DNA from: Larkinella knui
GTDB taxonomy: Bacteria; Bacteroidota; Bacteroidia; Cytophagales; Spirosomataceae
Direction of reading: 5' to 3'
Length of the DNA stretch: 64,000 bases
Assembly (NCBI RefSeq): GCF_003858645.1
Contig: NZ_RQJP01000003.1
Coordinates: forward strand, 930,001 to 994,000
Shown: piece by piece, positions 9,476 to 17,431 of the stretch
How positions within the stretch are numbered: position 1 is the stretch's first letter
How the letters are laid out: each line of letters opens with the position of its first letter
Program-made: the position numbers and the translations under genes
Notes under the pieces: model-generated
What the model was told of the DNA's origin: nothing
Seen by the model: only the letters and a program-made list of their open reading frames with translations
Database searches by the model: none

Positions 9476-10564
9476 TTACCCCAGCGATTTGTAAATGGCC
9501 AGTTTTTCGAGCGTTTCTTCCGCCAGCAAGCGGGTCAGTTCCCCAGCCTGGAGTTCACGACCCAGGCGAGCGGACTGACCGGACCAAAGCGACGTAAAAT
9601 CCGAAGAACCAGCGGATTCCGACGCCAGCCGCACCGGAGCGAGCGCGCCACCCGCCAGCGGAAATTCCGGTGCCGCATCCGATAACGGGCCCACTTCGCG
9701 AACAACCCGGTTCACGATACCCCGCGCCGGACGTCCCGTGAATACGTTGGTCAGTGCCGTGCTGTTGTCCCTGGCGTTCCGCAATGCCTCCCGGTACAGG
9801 GGTGAAATTTCCGCTTCCGGGCAAAACAGATAAGCGGTTCCCAACTGAACGGCGGACGCACCGAGGGCAAAAGCGGCCACAATGCCCCGCGCATCGGCAA
9901 TACCGCCCGCAGCGATGACCGGTATTTTCACGGCATCGGCCACCTGTGGAACCAGCGCCATCGTACCCACCTGCGTCGAGACATCCCGGCTCAAAAATAG
10001 CCCGCGATGCCCACCCGCTTCGGCCCCCTGGGCAATGATGGCGTCGCAGCCGCCTTTTTCAAGCCAGCGGGCTTCTTCCACGGAGGTTGCCGACGACAAA
10101 ATTTTAGCCCCGGTGGCCTTCACCTGCGCCAGAAGTTCGGGAGCTGGCAGGCCAAAATGGAAACTGACAACGTCGGGCCGAAGCTCCACGACCAGTTCAC
10201 ACATCGTGTGATCGAATGGCGTGCGGTTGGTCGTAGGAAAGGGGGCTTGGGGTTCAATTCCGAATTCGGCATAATAACGTTCGAGTCGTTTCCGCCAGCG
10301 GTTTTCGCGCTCCGGATCGGCATCTGGCGACTGATGGCAGAAAAAATTGAGGTTGACCGGTTTTTTCGTATGCTGCCGGATGTTGCCGACTTCGTTCCGG
10401 ATCTGTTCCGCGTTGAGCAGCGCACAAGGCAGCGAACCGAGGCCACCCGCTTCCGAAACGGCAATCGCCATTTTCGATAAAACGGCCCCCGCCATCGGTG
10501 CCTGAAGGATAGGCCATTCAATTCCCAACAGGTTCTGAATCCGGTTATTCGGCCACATCGTCAT
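9476..10564 (-). CDS. Nitronate monooxygenase (2-nitropropane dioxygenase family)
   Basis: A 362-residue FMN-dependent TIM-barrel protein. The opening IEWPILQAPMAGAVLS and the FMN-phosphate motif QGAEAGGHRG are diagnostic of the NMO/NPD family. A later glycine-rich segment (VIAAGGIADARG) is the second phosphate-binding loop. These enzymes oxidise alkyl nitronates such as propionate-3-nitronate, a detoxification role. The frame extends to an ATG at 10588, but a -7-like TACTTTTG (10593-10600, minus strand) would start transcription near 10586, so the ATG at 10564 (or 10558) is likelier. The gene is monocistronic and its neighbours give no pathway. Confidence 0.9.
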   Translation of the reverse strand: MTMWPNNRIQNLLGIEWPILQAPMAGAVLSKMAIAVSEAGGLGSLPCALLNAEQIRNEVGNIRQHTKKPVNLNFFCHQSPDADPERENRWRKRLERYYAEFGIEPQAPFPTTNRTPFDHTMCELVVELRPDVVSFHFGLPAPELLAQVKATGAKILSSATSVEEARWLEKGGCDAIIAQGAEAGGHRGLFLSRDVSTQVGTMALVPQVADAVKIPVIAAGGIADARGIVAAFALGASAVQLGTAYLFCPEAEISPLYREALRNARDNSTALTNVFTGRPARGIVNRVVREVGPLSDAAPEFPLAGGALAPVRLASESAGSSDFTSLWSGQSARLGRELQAGELTRLLAEETLEKLAIYKSLG

Positions 10565-10677
10565 CCGTTTTTTAGGTTCCCTTTCCATTCAACAAAAGTA
10601 TTCATTTATCATTCAAATTCGGCTCCAGCATCACGATCAGCCCCCGCTTTAAACCGGAGGTCAAGGCCATCTATCCC

Positions 10678-10695
10678 AAACCGTTGAAACGGTTT
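10678..10695. repeat. Short palindrome AAACCGT-N4-ACGGTTT
   Basis: A perfect 7-bp inverted repeat with a TGAA loop lies in the 292-base gap between the divergent nitronate monooxygenase and PadR genes. It resembles the core of dispersed REP-like elements (compare 22351-22397 and 27116-27139), with AGCCC flanking it, but could also be an operator. Confidence 0.35.
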
Positions 10696-10720
10696 AGCCC
10701 GGCGACGGACCGATCATTGC

Positions 10721-10757
10721 TGTCCAGAAGCGTACAATATCTGTCCGTTTCTGGACA
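10721..10757. promoter_or_regulatory. Candidate PadR operator
   Basis: TGTCCAGAA (10721-10729) and its exact complement TTCTGGACA (10749-10757) are separated by 19 bases. Inside the right half a second palindrome, TGTCC-N6-GGACA (10742-10757), overlaps it. The site is 100 bases before the PadR start. PadR regulators usually repress their own operon through such dyads; assignment to this PadR is inference. Confidence 0.45.
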
Positions 10758-10856
10758 AGGTTTTGCTACAAAACCGGCCTTAATTGCGCAGAAAGACCTA
10801 TTTCGTAGTTTGGCAAGGCATTTGTTATACATTTACACAACTAATATTTCCAGCTG

Positions 10857-11183
10857 ATGAAAGGAACCTATCTGGGCGAGTTTGAAGAAGTTGTACTCCT
10901 GTCCGTTGCCATCCGATCCGGCGATGCGTACGGGGCAGCCGTCACCACCGAAATCGAACAGCAAATGGGTCGTTCCGTCAATCTGGGAGCGGTCCATTCG
11001 GCCCTGCACCGGCTGGAGGAAAAGAGTCTGCTCACGTCGCGGCTGGGGGGCGTAACGCAGGAACGGGGCGGGCGCCGGAAGCGGCTTTATACCGTCACCG
11101 TCGCGGGTCGGCGGGCACTGGAAGAAATCCGGCAACTCCGCAATCAGATGTGGGATGCCATTCCGACGACCGCCTGGACATGA
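10857..11183 (+). CDS. PadR-family transcriptional regulator
   Basis: A 108-residue winged-helix protein. The N-terminal YLGEFEEVVLLSVAIRSGDAYG, the recognition region with GAVHSALHRLEEKSLL, and the wing (GGRRKRLYTVTVAGRRAL) are characteristic of short PadR proteins. It most likely represses or activates its own operon. Its stop codon overlaps the start of the permease gene (ATGA, 11180-11183), which shows translational coupling. PadR genes coupled to permease-prefix-domain transporters are common in Cytophagales. A strong inverted repeat lies upstream (10721-10757). The inducing ligand is unknown. Confidence 0.92.
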   Translation: MKGTYLGEFEEVVLLSVAIRSGDAYGAAVTTEIEQQMGRSVNLGAVHSALHRLEEKSLLTSRLGGVTQERGGRRKRLYTVTVAGRRALEEIRQLRNQMWDAIPTTAWT

Positions 11184-13795
11184 AAAAACCGCTCAATTCG
11201 GCTCCACAACCACCCCGCTGGGCCACACGTCTGCTGCACGGGTTCTGTCCTTCCTATCTGGTCGAAGAAATGGAAGGCGATCTGGACGAATTGTTCCGGC
11301 AACGGATCGAACTGATTGGCGTCCGGAAAGCCCGGATTCGCTACATACGGGATGTGCTGAGTCTGGTGCGTCCTTCCCTGATGAAACAAAAACCGGCCGA
11401 ATTTGACGCTTCTCCACCTTTCTTTCTGGGTACGACCATGATCCGCAATTATTTCAAAATCGCCTTCCGAAACCTGTTGAAGAACAAGGTTTATTCTTTC
11501 ATCAACATTGCCGGTCTGGCAACCGGTATGGCCGTGGCCATGCTGATTGGTTTGTGGATCTGGGATGAATTATCGTTCGATTCGTACCATAAAAACCATG
11601 ACCGGCTGGCCTATGTGATGGGTACTCAAACCTATAACGGCGAAACGGGGACGTATCACAGCATCGTTGTACCCCTCGAAAACGAACTGCGAACCAACTA
11701 CCCGAGCGACTTCAAACGGTTATCGTTGCTCTGGATGAGTACCAACATTCTGGCGGTCGGCGACAAGAAACTAGCACAATCCGGCACATGGGCGCAACCC
11801 GACTTCCCGGAAATGCTTTCGCTCACCATGCTCAAAGGCAGCCGCGAAGCCTTCAGGGATCCTTCGTCGGTTCTGCTTTCGGAGTCGGTTGCCACCTCGC
11901 TTTTTGGCAACGAGGATCCAATTAATAAAGTGATCAGGGTAGACAACAAAACGAACATGAAGATTGTCGGTGTGTACGAAGATTTGCCCCACAATACCAC
12001 CTTTCATGACGTCCGTTTTTTACTGCCCTGGCACAATACCGCAAACTGGTGGAATACGCAAACCTCGGCCTGGCGGAATCACGGTTGTTCACTGGTGGTG
12101 CAGGTGAGTGACCAGTCTGATTTTGATCAGCTCTCGGCCAAAATCAAGGACATCGTTTTGCCGCACATCAAAGAAATCGAATATATTTCGCTACACCCGA
12201 TGGAGCAGTGGCATTTGTACAGCGAGTTCAAAAACGGCAAGGTGGCGGGTGGACGCATTCAGTTTGTCTGGTTATTTGGCATCATCGGCGCGTTTGTGCT
12301 GCTGCTGGCCTGCATCAACTTCATGAACCTCAGCACGGCCCGCAGCGAGAAACGGGCCAAGGAAGTCGGTATTCGTAAAGCCATCGGTTCGCTGTACGGA
12401 CAGTTGATCGGGCAATTTCTCAGCGAATCCGTTCTGGTGGCCTTCATCGCGCTGGTGTTCTCCATTGCGCTGGTGTGGGGCTCGCTGTCTTTCTTTAATC
12501 ACCTAGCCGACAAAGCCATTACCATTCCGTGGACAACGCCCTCGTTCTGGTTTCTAACCATCGGCTTTACACTTTTTACCGGTTTTGTATCCGGCAGCTA
12601 TCCGGCTTTCTACTTATCCAGCTTTAAACCGGTCAAGGTGTTGAAGGGAACCATGCGCGCCGGGCGTTTTGCTTCGCTGCCGCGGAAGGTCCTGGTAGTC
12701 ATTCAGTTTACGGTTTCTATCTCCCTCATCATCGGTACCATCATTGTGTTTCGCCAGATTCAGCACGCCAAAAACCGCCCGGTGGGGTATAGTCGCGACG
12801 GGTTGATCACGGTGGCGATGAATACGCCGGAATTAAATGCACACTACAATGAACTGCGCAATGAACTGATCGAATCGGGGGGTGCCGTCGAAATGACGGA
12901 ATCCAACAGCCCGCCCACCCAGATCTGGTCCAACAACAGCGGTTTTCAGTGGAAAGGAAAAGATCCGACAACCGACCCGCTGTTCGGAACCATTGCCGTA
13001 ACGCATGATTTTGGCAAAACCGTGGGCTGGAAAATCGTTGCGGGCCGGGACTTTTCGCGCGATTTTCCGAGCGATTCGGGTTCGTTCATCCTCAATGAAT
13101 CCGCCGTTAAACTGGCCGGTATTACCAATCCCGTTGGAAAAATCATGCGCTGGAACGGGCGGGATCACGTGGTTACCGGCGTGGTCAAAGACATGGTGAT
13201 GGACTCCCCTTTCAAACCGACGGTTCCTACCATTTTTCTGATGGATTACGGCTGGTTGAACATGATCATCGTCCGTACCAACCCAGCCCTGTCTACCCGC
13301 GACGCCCTGGCTAAAATTGAACCGGTTTTCAAGAAATTCAATCCCGGAAGCCCATTCGAATACAAATTCAGCGACGACGAATATGCCCGCAAGTTTTCCG
13401 ATGAAGAACGCGTCGGGAATCTCGCTACGCTCTTCGCCATTCTGGCTATTTTCATCAGTTGCCTGGGCCTTTTCGGACTGGCCTCGTTTGTGGCCGAACA
13501 GCGGACCAAGGAAATCGGCGTCCGGAAAGTGCTGGGGGCCACGGTTTTCAACGTCTGGGGGCTGCTTTCCCGAGATTTCGTCATGCTGGTGATCATTTCC
13601 TGCCTGATTGCCGGCCCGCTGGCCTGGTATTTTATGAACGGCTGGTTACAGCAGTACGAGTATCGCTCCAAAATTTCCTGGTGGATTTTTGCGGTTTCGG
13701 GTGCGGGTGCCTTACTCATTACCTTGCTGACGGTGAGCTATCAGGCCATCCGGGCGGCTTTGACTAATCCGGTAAAGAGTTTGCGGAGCGAGTGA
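11180..13795 (+). CDS. FtsX/MacB-type ABC permease with N-terminal permease prefix domain
   Basis: An 871-residue inner-membrane protein. Residues 1-90 form the cytosolic 'permease prefix domain 2' region (MEGDLDELFRQRIELIGVRK). Two MacB-like halves follow, each one membrane helix, a large periplasmic domain and three helices with the FtsX signature (EVGIRKAIGSLYGQLIGQFL; KEIGVRKVLGATVFNVWGLL), so eight helices in all. There is no ATPase domain here; family members pair with a separate LolD/MacB-type ATPase encoded elsewhere. They act in mechanotransmission, lipoprotein or antimicrobial-peptide handling. The start at 11180 overlaps the PadR stop; the upstream in-frame ATG at 11150 lies inside padR and is unlikely. 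Confidence 0.93.
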   Translation: MKKPLNSAPQPPRWATRLLHGFCPSYLVEEMEGDLDELFRQRIELIGVRKARIRYIRDVLSLVRPSLMKQKPAEFDASPPFFLGTTMIRNYFKIAFRNLLKNKVYSFINIAGLATGMAVAMLIGLWIWDELSFDSYHKNHDRLAYVMGTQTYNGETGTYHSIVVPLENELRTNYPSDFKRLSLLWMSTNILAVGDKKLAQSGTWAQPDFPEMLSLTMLKGSREAFRDPSSVLLSESVATSLFGNEDPINKVIRVDNKTNMKIVGVYEDLPHNTTFHDVRFLLPWHNTANWWNTQTSAWRNHGCSLVVQVSDQSDFDQLSAKIKDIVLPHIKEIEYISLHPMEQWHLYSEFKNGKVAGGRIQFVWLFGIIGAFVLLLACINFMNLSTARSEKRAKEVGIRKAIGSLYGQLIGQFLSESVLVAFIALVFSIALVWGSLSFFNHLADKAITIPWTTPSFWFLTIGFTLFTGFVSGSYPAFYLSSFKPVKVLKGTMRAGRFASLPRKVLVVIQFTVSISLIIGTIIVFRQIQHAKNRPVGYSRDGLITVAMNTPELNAHYNELRNELIESGGAVEMTESNSPPTQIWSNNSGFQWKGKDPTTDPLFGTIAVTHDFGKTVGWKIVAGRDFSRDFPSDSGSFILNESAVKLAGITNPVGKIMRWNGRDHVVTGVVKDMVMDSPFKPTVPTIFLMDYGWLNMIIVRTNPALSTRDALAKIEPVFKKFNPGSPFEYKFSDDEYARKFSDEERVGNLATLFAILAIFISCLGLFGLASFVAEQRTKEIGVRKVLGATVFNVWGLLSRDFVMLVIISCLIAGPLAWYFMNGWLQQYEYRSKISWWIFAVSGAGALLITLLTVSYQAIRAALTNPVKSLRSE

Positions 13796-13817
13796 GTTCC
13801 CGACGGTTGCTTCCCGA

Positions 13818-15185
13818 TCAGAACGGCAGGGCGGGTAGTTTAACCGACACGGTGGTGCCCTGATGAGGCACCGACCGGATGTGGAGCATGCCCTGATGAA
13901 TACCGACAATCTTTTCCGCCAGGGTTAAGCCCAGGCCAAACCCCTGAATACCGCCCACATTCCCGGCCCGCATCATGGGCAGAAACACGTCGGATAGCTG
14001 GGCTTCCGGAATACCAATGCCCCGGTCGATGACATCGATCACAACCCAGGAAGGCTGGTAGGTCACCTGAACCTGTACTGGCTGGTGACTGGAATATTTA
14101 CAGGCGTTGTCGATGATGTTGATCAGGGCTGTTCGGAGCAGACTGTTGTTGCCAACTACCTTGATCGTCGAACTGCTTTCCGTAAAAATATCGGTCAGTT
14201 GGAGTTCAATGGCCTGTTCGGGGTATTTTTCCTGAAAATACGTTACGGTATCCAGAATGGTATCCACCAGATTGATATCCTCCAGCAGTCGCGACGGGTT
14301 CAGCCCTTCCACTTCGGTTAAACGCAACAGCGAGTTGGCCAAGTCGATGGCACCATCTAAACGGAAAAGGGCTTTTTCGATGCTTTGGTGCGTAGCTTCC
14401 AGTGTCTTGTCATAGGCTAAGCTTGTCTCCAGCATCCCTTTGACCACCGTCAGGGGTGTCCGGATTTCGTGGGAAGCATAGCCGATAAAATGTTCGTGGC
14501 TCAGCGCCAGTTGTTGCAATTGACTCAATAGGTCATTAAACGATCGGGCCAGATAACTGGCTTCGTCCGGTTGGGGTTCGTGAATCAGCCGAAATGAAAA
14601 ATCATTGACTGTAGCGGTATTGATCTGGCGAATGAGCTGGTCAAACGGGTACATCGCCCGGCTGGCAAACAAAAAACCGGCCAGACCAATGACCACCAGC
14701 GAAAGAAAATTGCCGCCGATCAGGATGGCCACCAGATTCCGGCTGGTCTGCCGCCCACTCAGGTCATAGGCCGTCACGATGGCAACATAAACCTGGTTTT
14801 GATGCCGGAACGACAGCGCAACGCCTTCCTTCGGGGCTTCCCATTCGGGACTCTGGTAAGTAAAATACACTTCTTCGCGTCGGGCCTCCTGAAGCAGTTC
14901 GGGCGTTGGCGGGTAATCGTCGGGTCCGGTCGATGCGTAGATACGCTGGTTTTGGGCATCGAAAAGCGTTTCGTGCTGCTCGGGTAAGGTCAGGTAGGTC
15001 GATTGCTGAAATTCGCTGCGGTTCTGAAAATAGGTTTGGGCCGCCAGTGCCCGGCGCTGCAACCGGGTCTTCATCAGCGAACTCCGGTAGGATTCGTAGG
15101 CCTGAAAAATAAACACGGAAAACAGAATGAGCAAAGCCGCCACCAGCAGACCAAACGCAATGGTTATCTTCTGCCTGATGCTCAT
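13818..15185 (-). CDS. Sensor histidine kinase
   Basis: A 455-residue membrane kinase. Helices at about 8-28 and 155-175 flank a periplasmic sensor of about 125 residues with no recognised fold, followed by HAMP (176-228), HisKA with phospho-acceptor His239 in ASHEIRTPLTVV, and an ATPase domain. In the latter, Asn360 is in the N box (NIIDNACKYS), DRGIG (387-391) is G1 and GFGLGL (415-420) is G2. All catalytic parts are intact. Its start overlaps the response-regulator stop by four bases, so the two are co-translated. The pair is divergent from the TolC-RND-MFP operon, which is the likely target (inference). Confidence 0.95.
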   Translation of the reverse strand: MSIRQKITIAFGLLVAALLILFSVFIFQAYESYRSSLMKTRLQRRALAAQTYFQNRSEFQQSTYLTLPEQHETLFDAQNQRIYASTGPDDYPPTPELLQEARREEVYFTYQSPEWEAPKEGVALSFRHQNQVYVAIVTAYDLSGRQTSRNLVAILIGGNFLSLVVIGLAGFLFASRAMYPFDQLIRQINTATVNDFSFRLIHEPQPDEASYLARSFNDLLSQLQQLALSHEHFIGYASHEIRTPLTVVKGMLETSLAYDKTLEATHQSIEKALFRLDGAIDLANSLLRLTEVEGLNPSRLLEDINLVDTILDTVTYFQEKYPEQAIELQLTDIFTESSSTIKVVGNNSLLRTALINIIDNACKYSSHQPVQVQVTYQPSWVVIDVIDRGIGIPEAQLSDVFLPMMRAGNVGGIQGFGLGLTLAEKIVGIHQGMLHIRSVPHQGTTVSVKLPALPF

Positions 15186-15859
15186 GGTTCGGCGCCGATC
15201 ATATACCCGACCCCAAAGACGGTATGCAACAGCTTCGGGTCTACGGTATCAATTTTCCGGCGCAGATAGTTGATGTACACATCCACGACGTTGGTGTTGG
15301 TATTAAAATGCACATCCCAGACATTTTCCTGAATGCTCACCCGGCTCACGACCCGCCCCTGGTTGGCCAGCAGATACTCCAGCAGGGCATATTCCCGCGC
15401 GGTCAGGTTGATGCGCTGCCCCGCCCGCCAGACCTGGTGCGACTGCGTATCGAGTTCCAGGTCGAGGAGCTGAAGCCGCTGGGGCAGCAACGGCCGGGGT
15501 GAATGCCGCCGGGCAAGGGCTTTGAGCCGAAAAAGCAGCTCCTTAAAAGCGAACGGTTTGGTCAGATAATCGTCAGCCCCGGATTCAAACCCCAGCACTT
15601 TATTGTCCAGACTCCCCAGCGCTGTCAGCAGAATAACGGGAATGGCGGGCCAGTTTTGCTTCACATACCGGCACAGATCGTAGCCGTTCATGCCGGGAAT
15701 ATTGACGTCCAGCACGACTACATCAAACCGGTGTTCGTTGACCATACTCCGGCCAATAACGCCGTCGAACGCCATCGAAACCGAAATACCTTCGGACTGC
15801 AACCCCTTCTGGATAAACTGGGCCAGTTCGACATCATCTTCCACCAGTAAGACATTCAT
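15182..15859 (-). CDS. OmpR/PhoB-family response regulator
   Basis: A 225-residue two-domain regulator. The receiver (1-120) has the acidic pair in LLVEDDVEL, the phospho-acceptor Asp51 in VVVLDVNIPGMNGYD, and the Lys in YLTKPF. The C-terminal winged helix has INLTAREYALLEYLL and the DNA-contacting VVDVYINYLRRKID. The frame extends to 15910, but MNVLLVEDD at 15859 is the normal family start. It is the first gene of the two-component operon and lies 180 bases from the divergent outer-membrane channel gene, a layout typical of CusRS-like control of an efflux pump. Confidence 0.96.
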   Translation of the reverse strand: MNVLLVEDDVELAQFIQKGLQSEGISVSMAFDGVIGRSMVNEHRFDVVVLDVNIPGMNGYDLCRYVKQNWPAIPVILLTALGSLDNKVLGFESGADDYLTKPFAFKELLFRLKALARRHSPRPLLPQRLQLLDLELDTQSHQVWRAGQRINLTAREYALLEYLLANQGRVVSRVSIQENVWDVHFNTNTNVVDVYINYLRRKIDTVDPKLLHTVFGVGYMIGAEP

Positions 15860-16039
15860 ACCTGCATCAATCTCTTTTTCCCTGACTAAATGTAGTAACA
15901 AAGTTGCCAAATCAGGGCTTTGTTCCCGACTCTAACCAAATTCTAATAAGTCACTAATCAGCCTTTAATGAAAGGGGTGGTTATTTTGAAAAGGAATGGT
16001 TGCGACCCATAAAGCCTGATTCTTATTTTGAAACGCACT

Positions 16040-17410
16040 ATGATTCAACGTCATCTGCTTGCTTTTGTCTTTTTGATTGGAAGCGCTCCCTGTTTATATT
16101 CCCAGACCTTAACCCTGGAGGGAGCGGTTGAAGCTTCCTTTGCCCAATACCCCACGCTGGCGGCTCAGCGGTCGGCCCTGGAGGCCATTCGGGCCAACGT
16201 CCGGGTGGTTCATGACAACCGCCTGCCCAATTTGCGGCTGCACGATCAGATCAACATCGGAACGGCCAACGGCTTGTCGGGTTCCTATTTTTCGCTGGGC
16301 CTGATTGTGCCGACCTCGGGTGGACGCCGGGCCGAGAACCGCCCGGATCTGGCGTCGGGCAACGTGGCGCTGGCTACGGCCGATTGGGAAATTTACAACT
16401 TCGGGCGGTTTTCGGCGGAAGACAAACTCGTTCGCAGCGATGTCGCCGTTAGCGAAGCAAACCTCCAGCGCGAGCAGTTCGGATTGCGCCAGACGGTCAT
16501 CAGCAGCTACCTCGACTTATACTGGACGGAGCAGAATCTGCTCATCGAAGAGCAGAACCTGGCCCGGGTCGATACCGTGCGCCGGATCATCGTCAATCTG
16601 GTTCGCAACGGCGTTAAACCCGGCCTGGATTCTTCCCTGGCCAATGTGGCGCTTTCCCGCGCCCGGCTGGCCTACCTCCGGATGCAGGAAGAACGCCAGC
16701 GCGCGCGGGTTCAACTGGCCACACTGACGGGCCGCCCGGTCGAAGCGGTAAAAATCGATACAGCCTTCCGGGTGGGGCCTCTGCTGGTTCCGCTTTCAAC
16801 GTCACTCACCCCGCCGACGCATCCGCTGCTGCGGGTTCAGGAACGACTCGTCACCCGGCAAACCGCCGAGATCGATTTGATTCGAAAAGCCGCCCTTCCG
16901 CGAATCTCGCTGCTGGCGGCCACCTGGGCGCGGGGGTCCAGTCTGGATGTCGAAAACAACTACGGCCCGGTGTCGAAAGGGCTGCTGTATAGTCGCACGA
17001 ACTACCTGATCGGCATTGCCGGAACGGTCAATCTAATGGATTTCCGGCGGGCTTCGCACCGCATCCGGCTCCAGCAATTCCGGATTGAGGAAGCCCGCAA
17101 TCAGTTGGCCATTGCGAAGCTGCAACTCCAGAATGCGGTGGGAATGGCCGACGCCCGGCTTTCTGTCGTCCAGAGCGAACTGACCGAACTGCCCTACACG
17201 CTACGCTCGGCCCAGGATGCGTACAATCAGCGGTTTTCGCTCTACAACAACGGACTGGAAACAATTTTGAGCCTGACCGACGCTTTGACGCTGCTCACGG
17301 CGGTGGAGAAAGAGGCCGTGCAGACCCGTGCCCAGGCCGTGCAACTCCGGCTGCAGCGCGCTCAGGCAACCGACAATTTTGAAGAATTCTATTCGCTGTT
17401 CCGGCGCTAA
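16040..17410 (+). CDS. TolC-family outer-membrane efflux channel
   Basis: A 456-residue outer-membrane factor with a signal peptide (MIQRHLLAFVFLIGSAPCLYSQ by hydrophobicity). It has two OEP repeats of long coiled helices, seen in the periodic LARVDTVRRIIVNLVRNG and LSLTDALTLLTAVEKEA segments. It would form the trimeric exit duct of a tripartite pump. A TTG four codons upstream (16028) is also in frame; the ATG is preferred. It is the first gene of the efflux operon, 21 bases before the RND gene. Regulation by the divergent two-component system is likely but unproved. Confidence 0.92.
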   Translation: MIQRHLLAFVFLIGSAPCLYSQTLTLEGAVEASFAQYPTLAAQRSALEAIRANVRVVHDNRLPNLRLHDQINIGTANGLSGSYFSLGLIVPTSGGRRAENRPDLASGNVALATADWEIYNFGRFSAEDKLVRSDVAVSEANLQREQFGLRQTVISSYLDLYWTEQNLLIEEQNLARVDTVRRIIVNLVRNGVKPGLDSSLANVALSRARLAYLRMQEERQRARVQLATLTGRPVEAVKIDTAFRVGPLLVPLSTSLTPPTHPLLRVQERLVTRQTAEIDLIRKAALPRISLLAATWARGSSLDVENNYGPVSKGLLYSRTNYLIGIAGTVNLMDFRRASHRIRLQQFRIEEARNQLAIAKLQLQNAVGMADARLSVVQSELTELPYTLRSAQDAYNQRFSLYNNGLETILSLTDALTLLTAVEKEAVQTRAQAVQLRLQRAQATDNFEEFYSLFRR

Positions 17411-17431
17411 CCCAACCTAACCCTCCTGCTT

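Noticed and set aside
10801-10856. Promoter for padR (TTTG ... TACATTTA)
   Set aside because: The -7 box deviates at the last base and the spacing of 15 bases is too short for the Bacteroidetes consensus.
11144-11389. Possible separate gene at the start of the permease
   Set aside because: The region is the permease prefix domain, in frame with the MacB-like part and coupled to padR.
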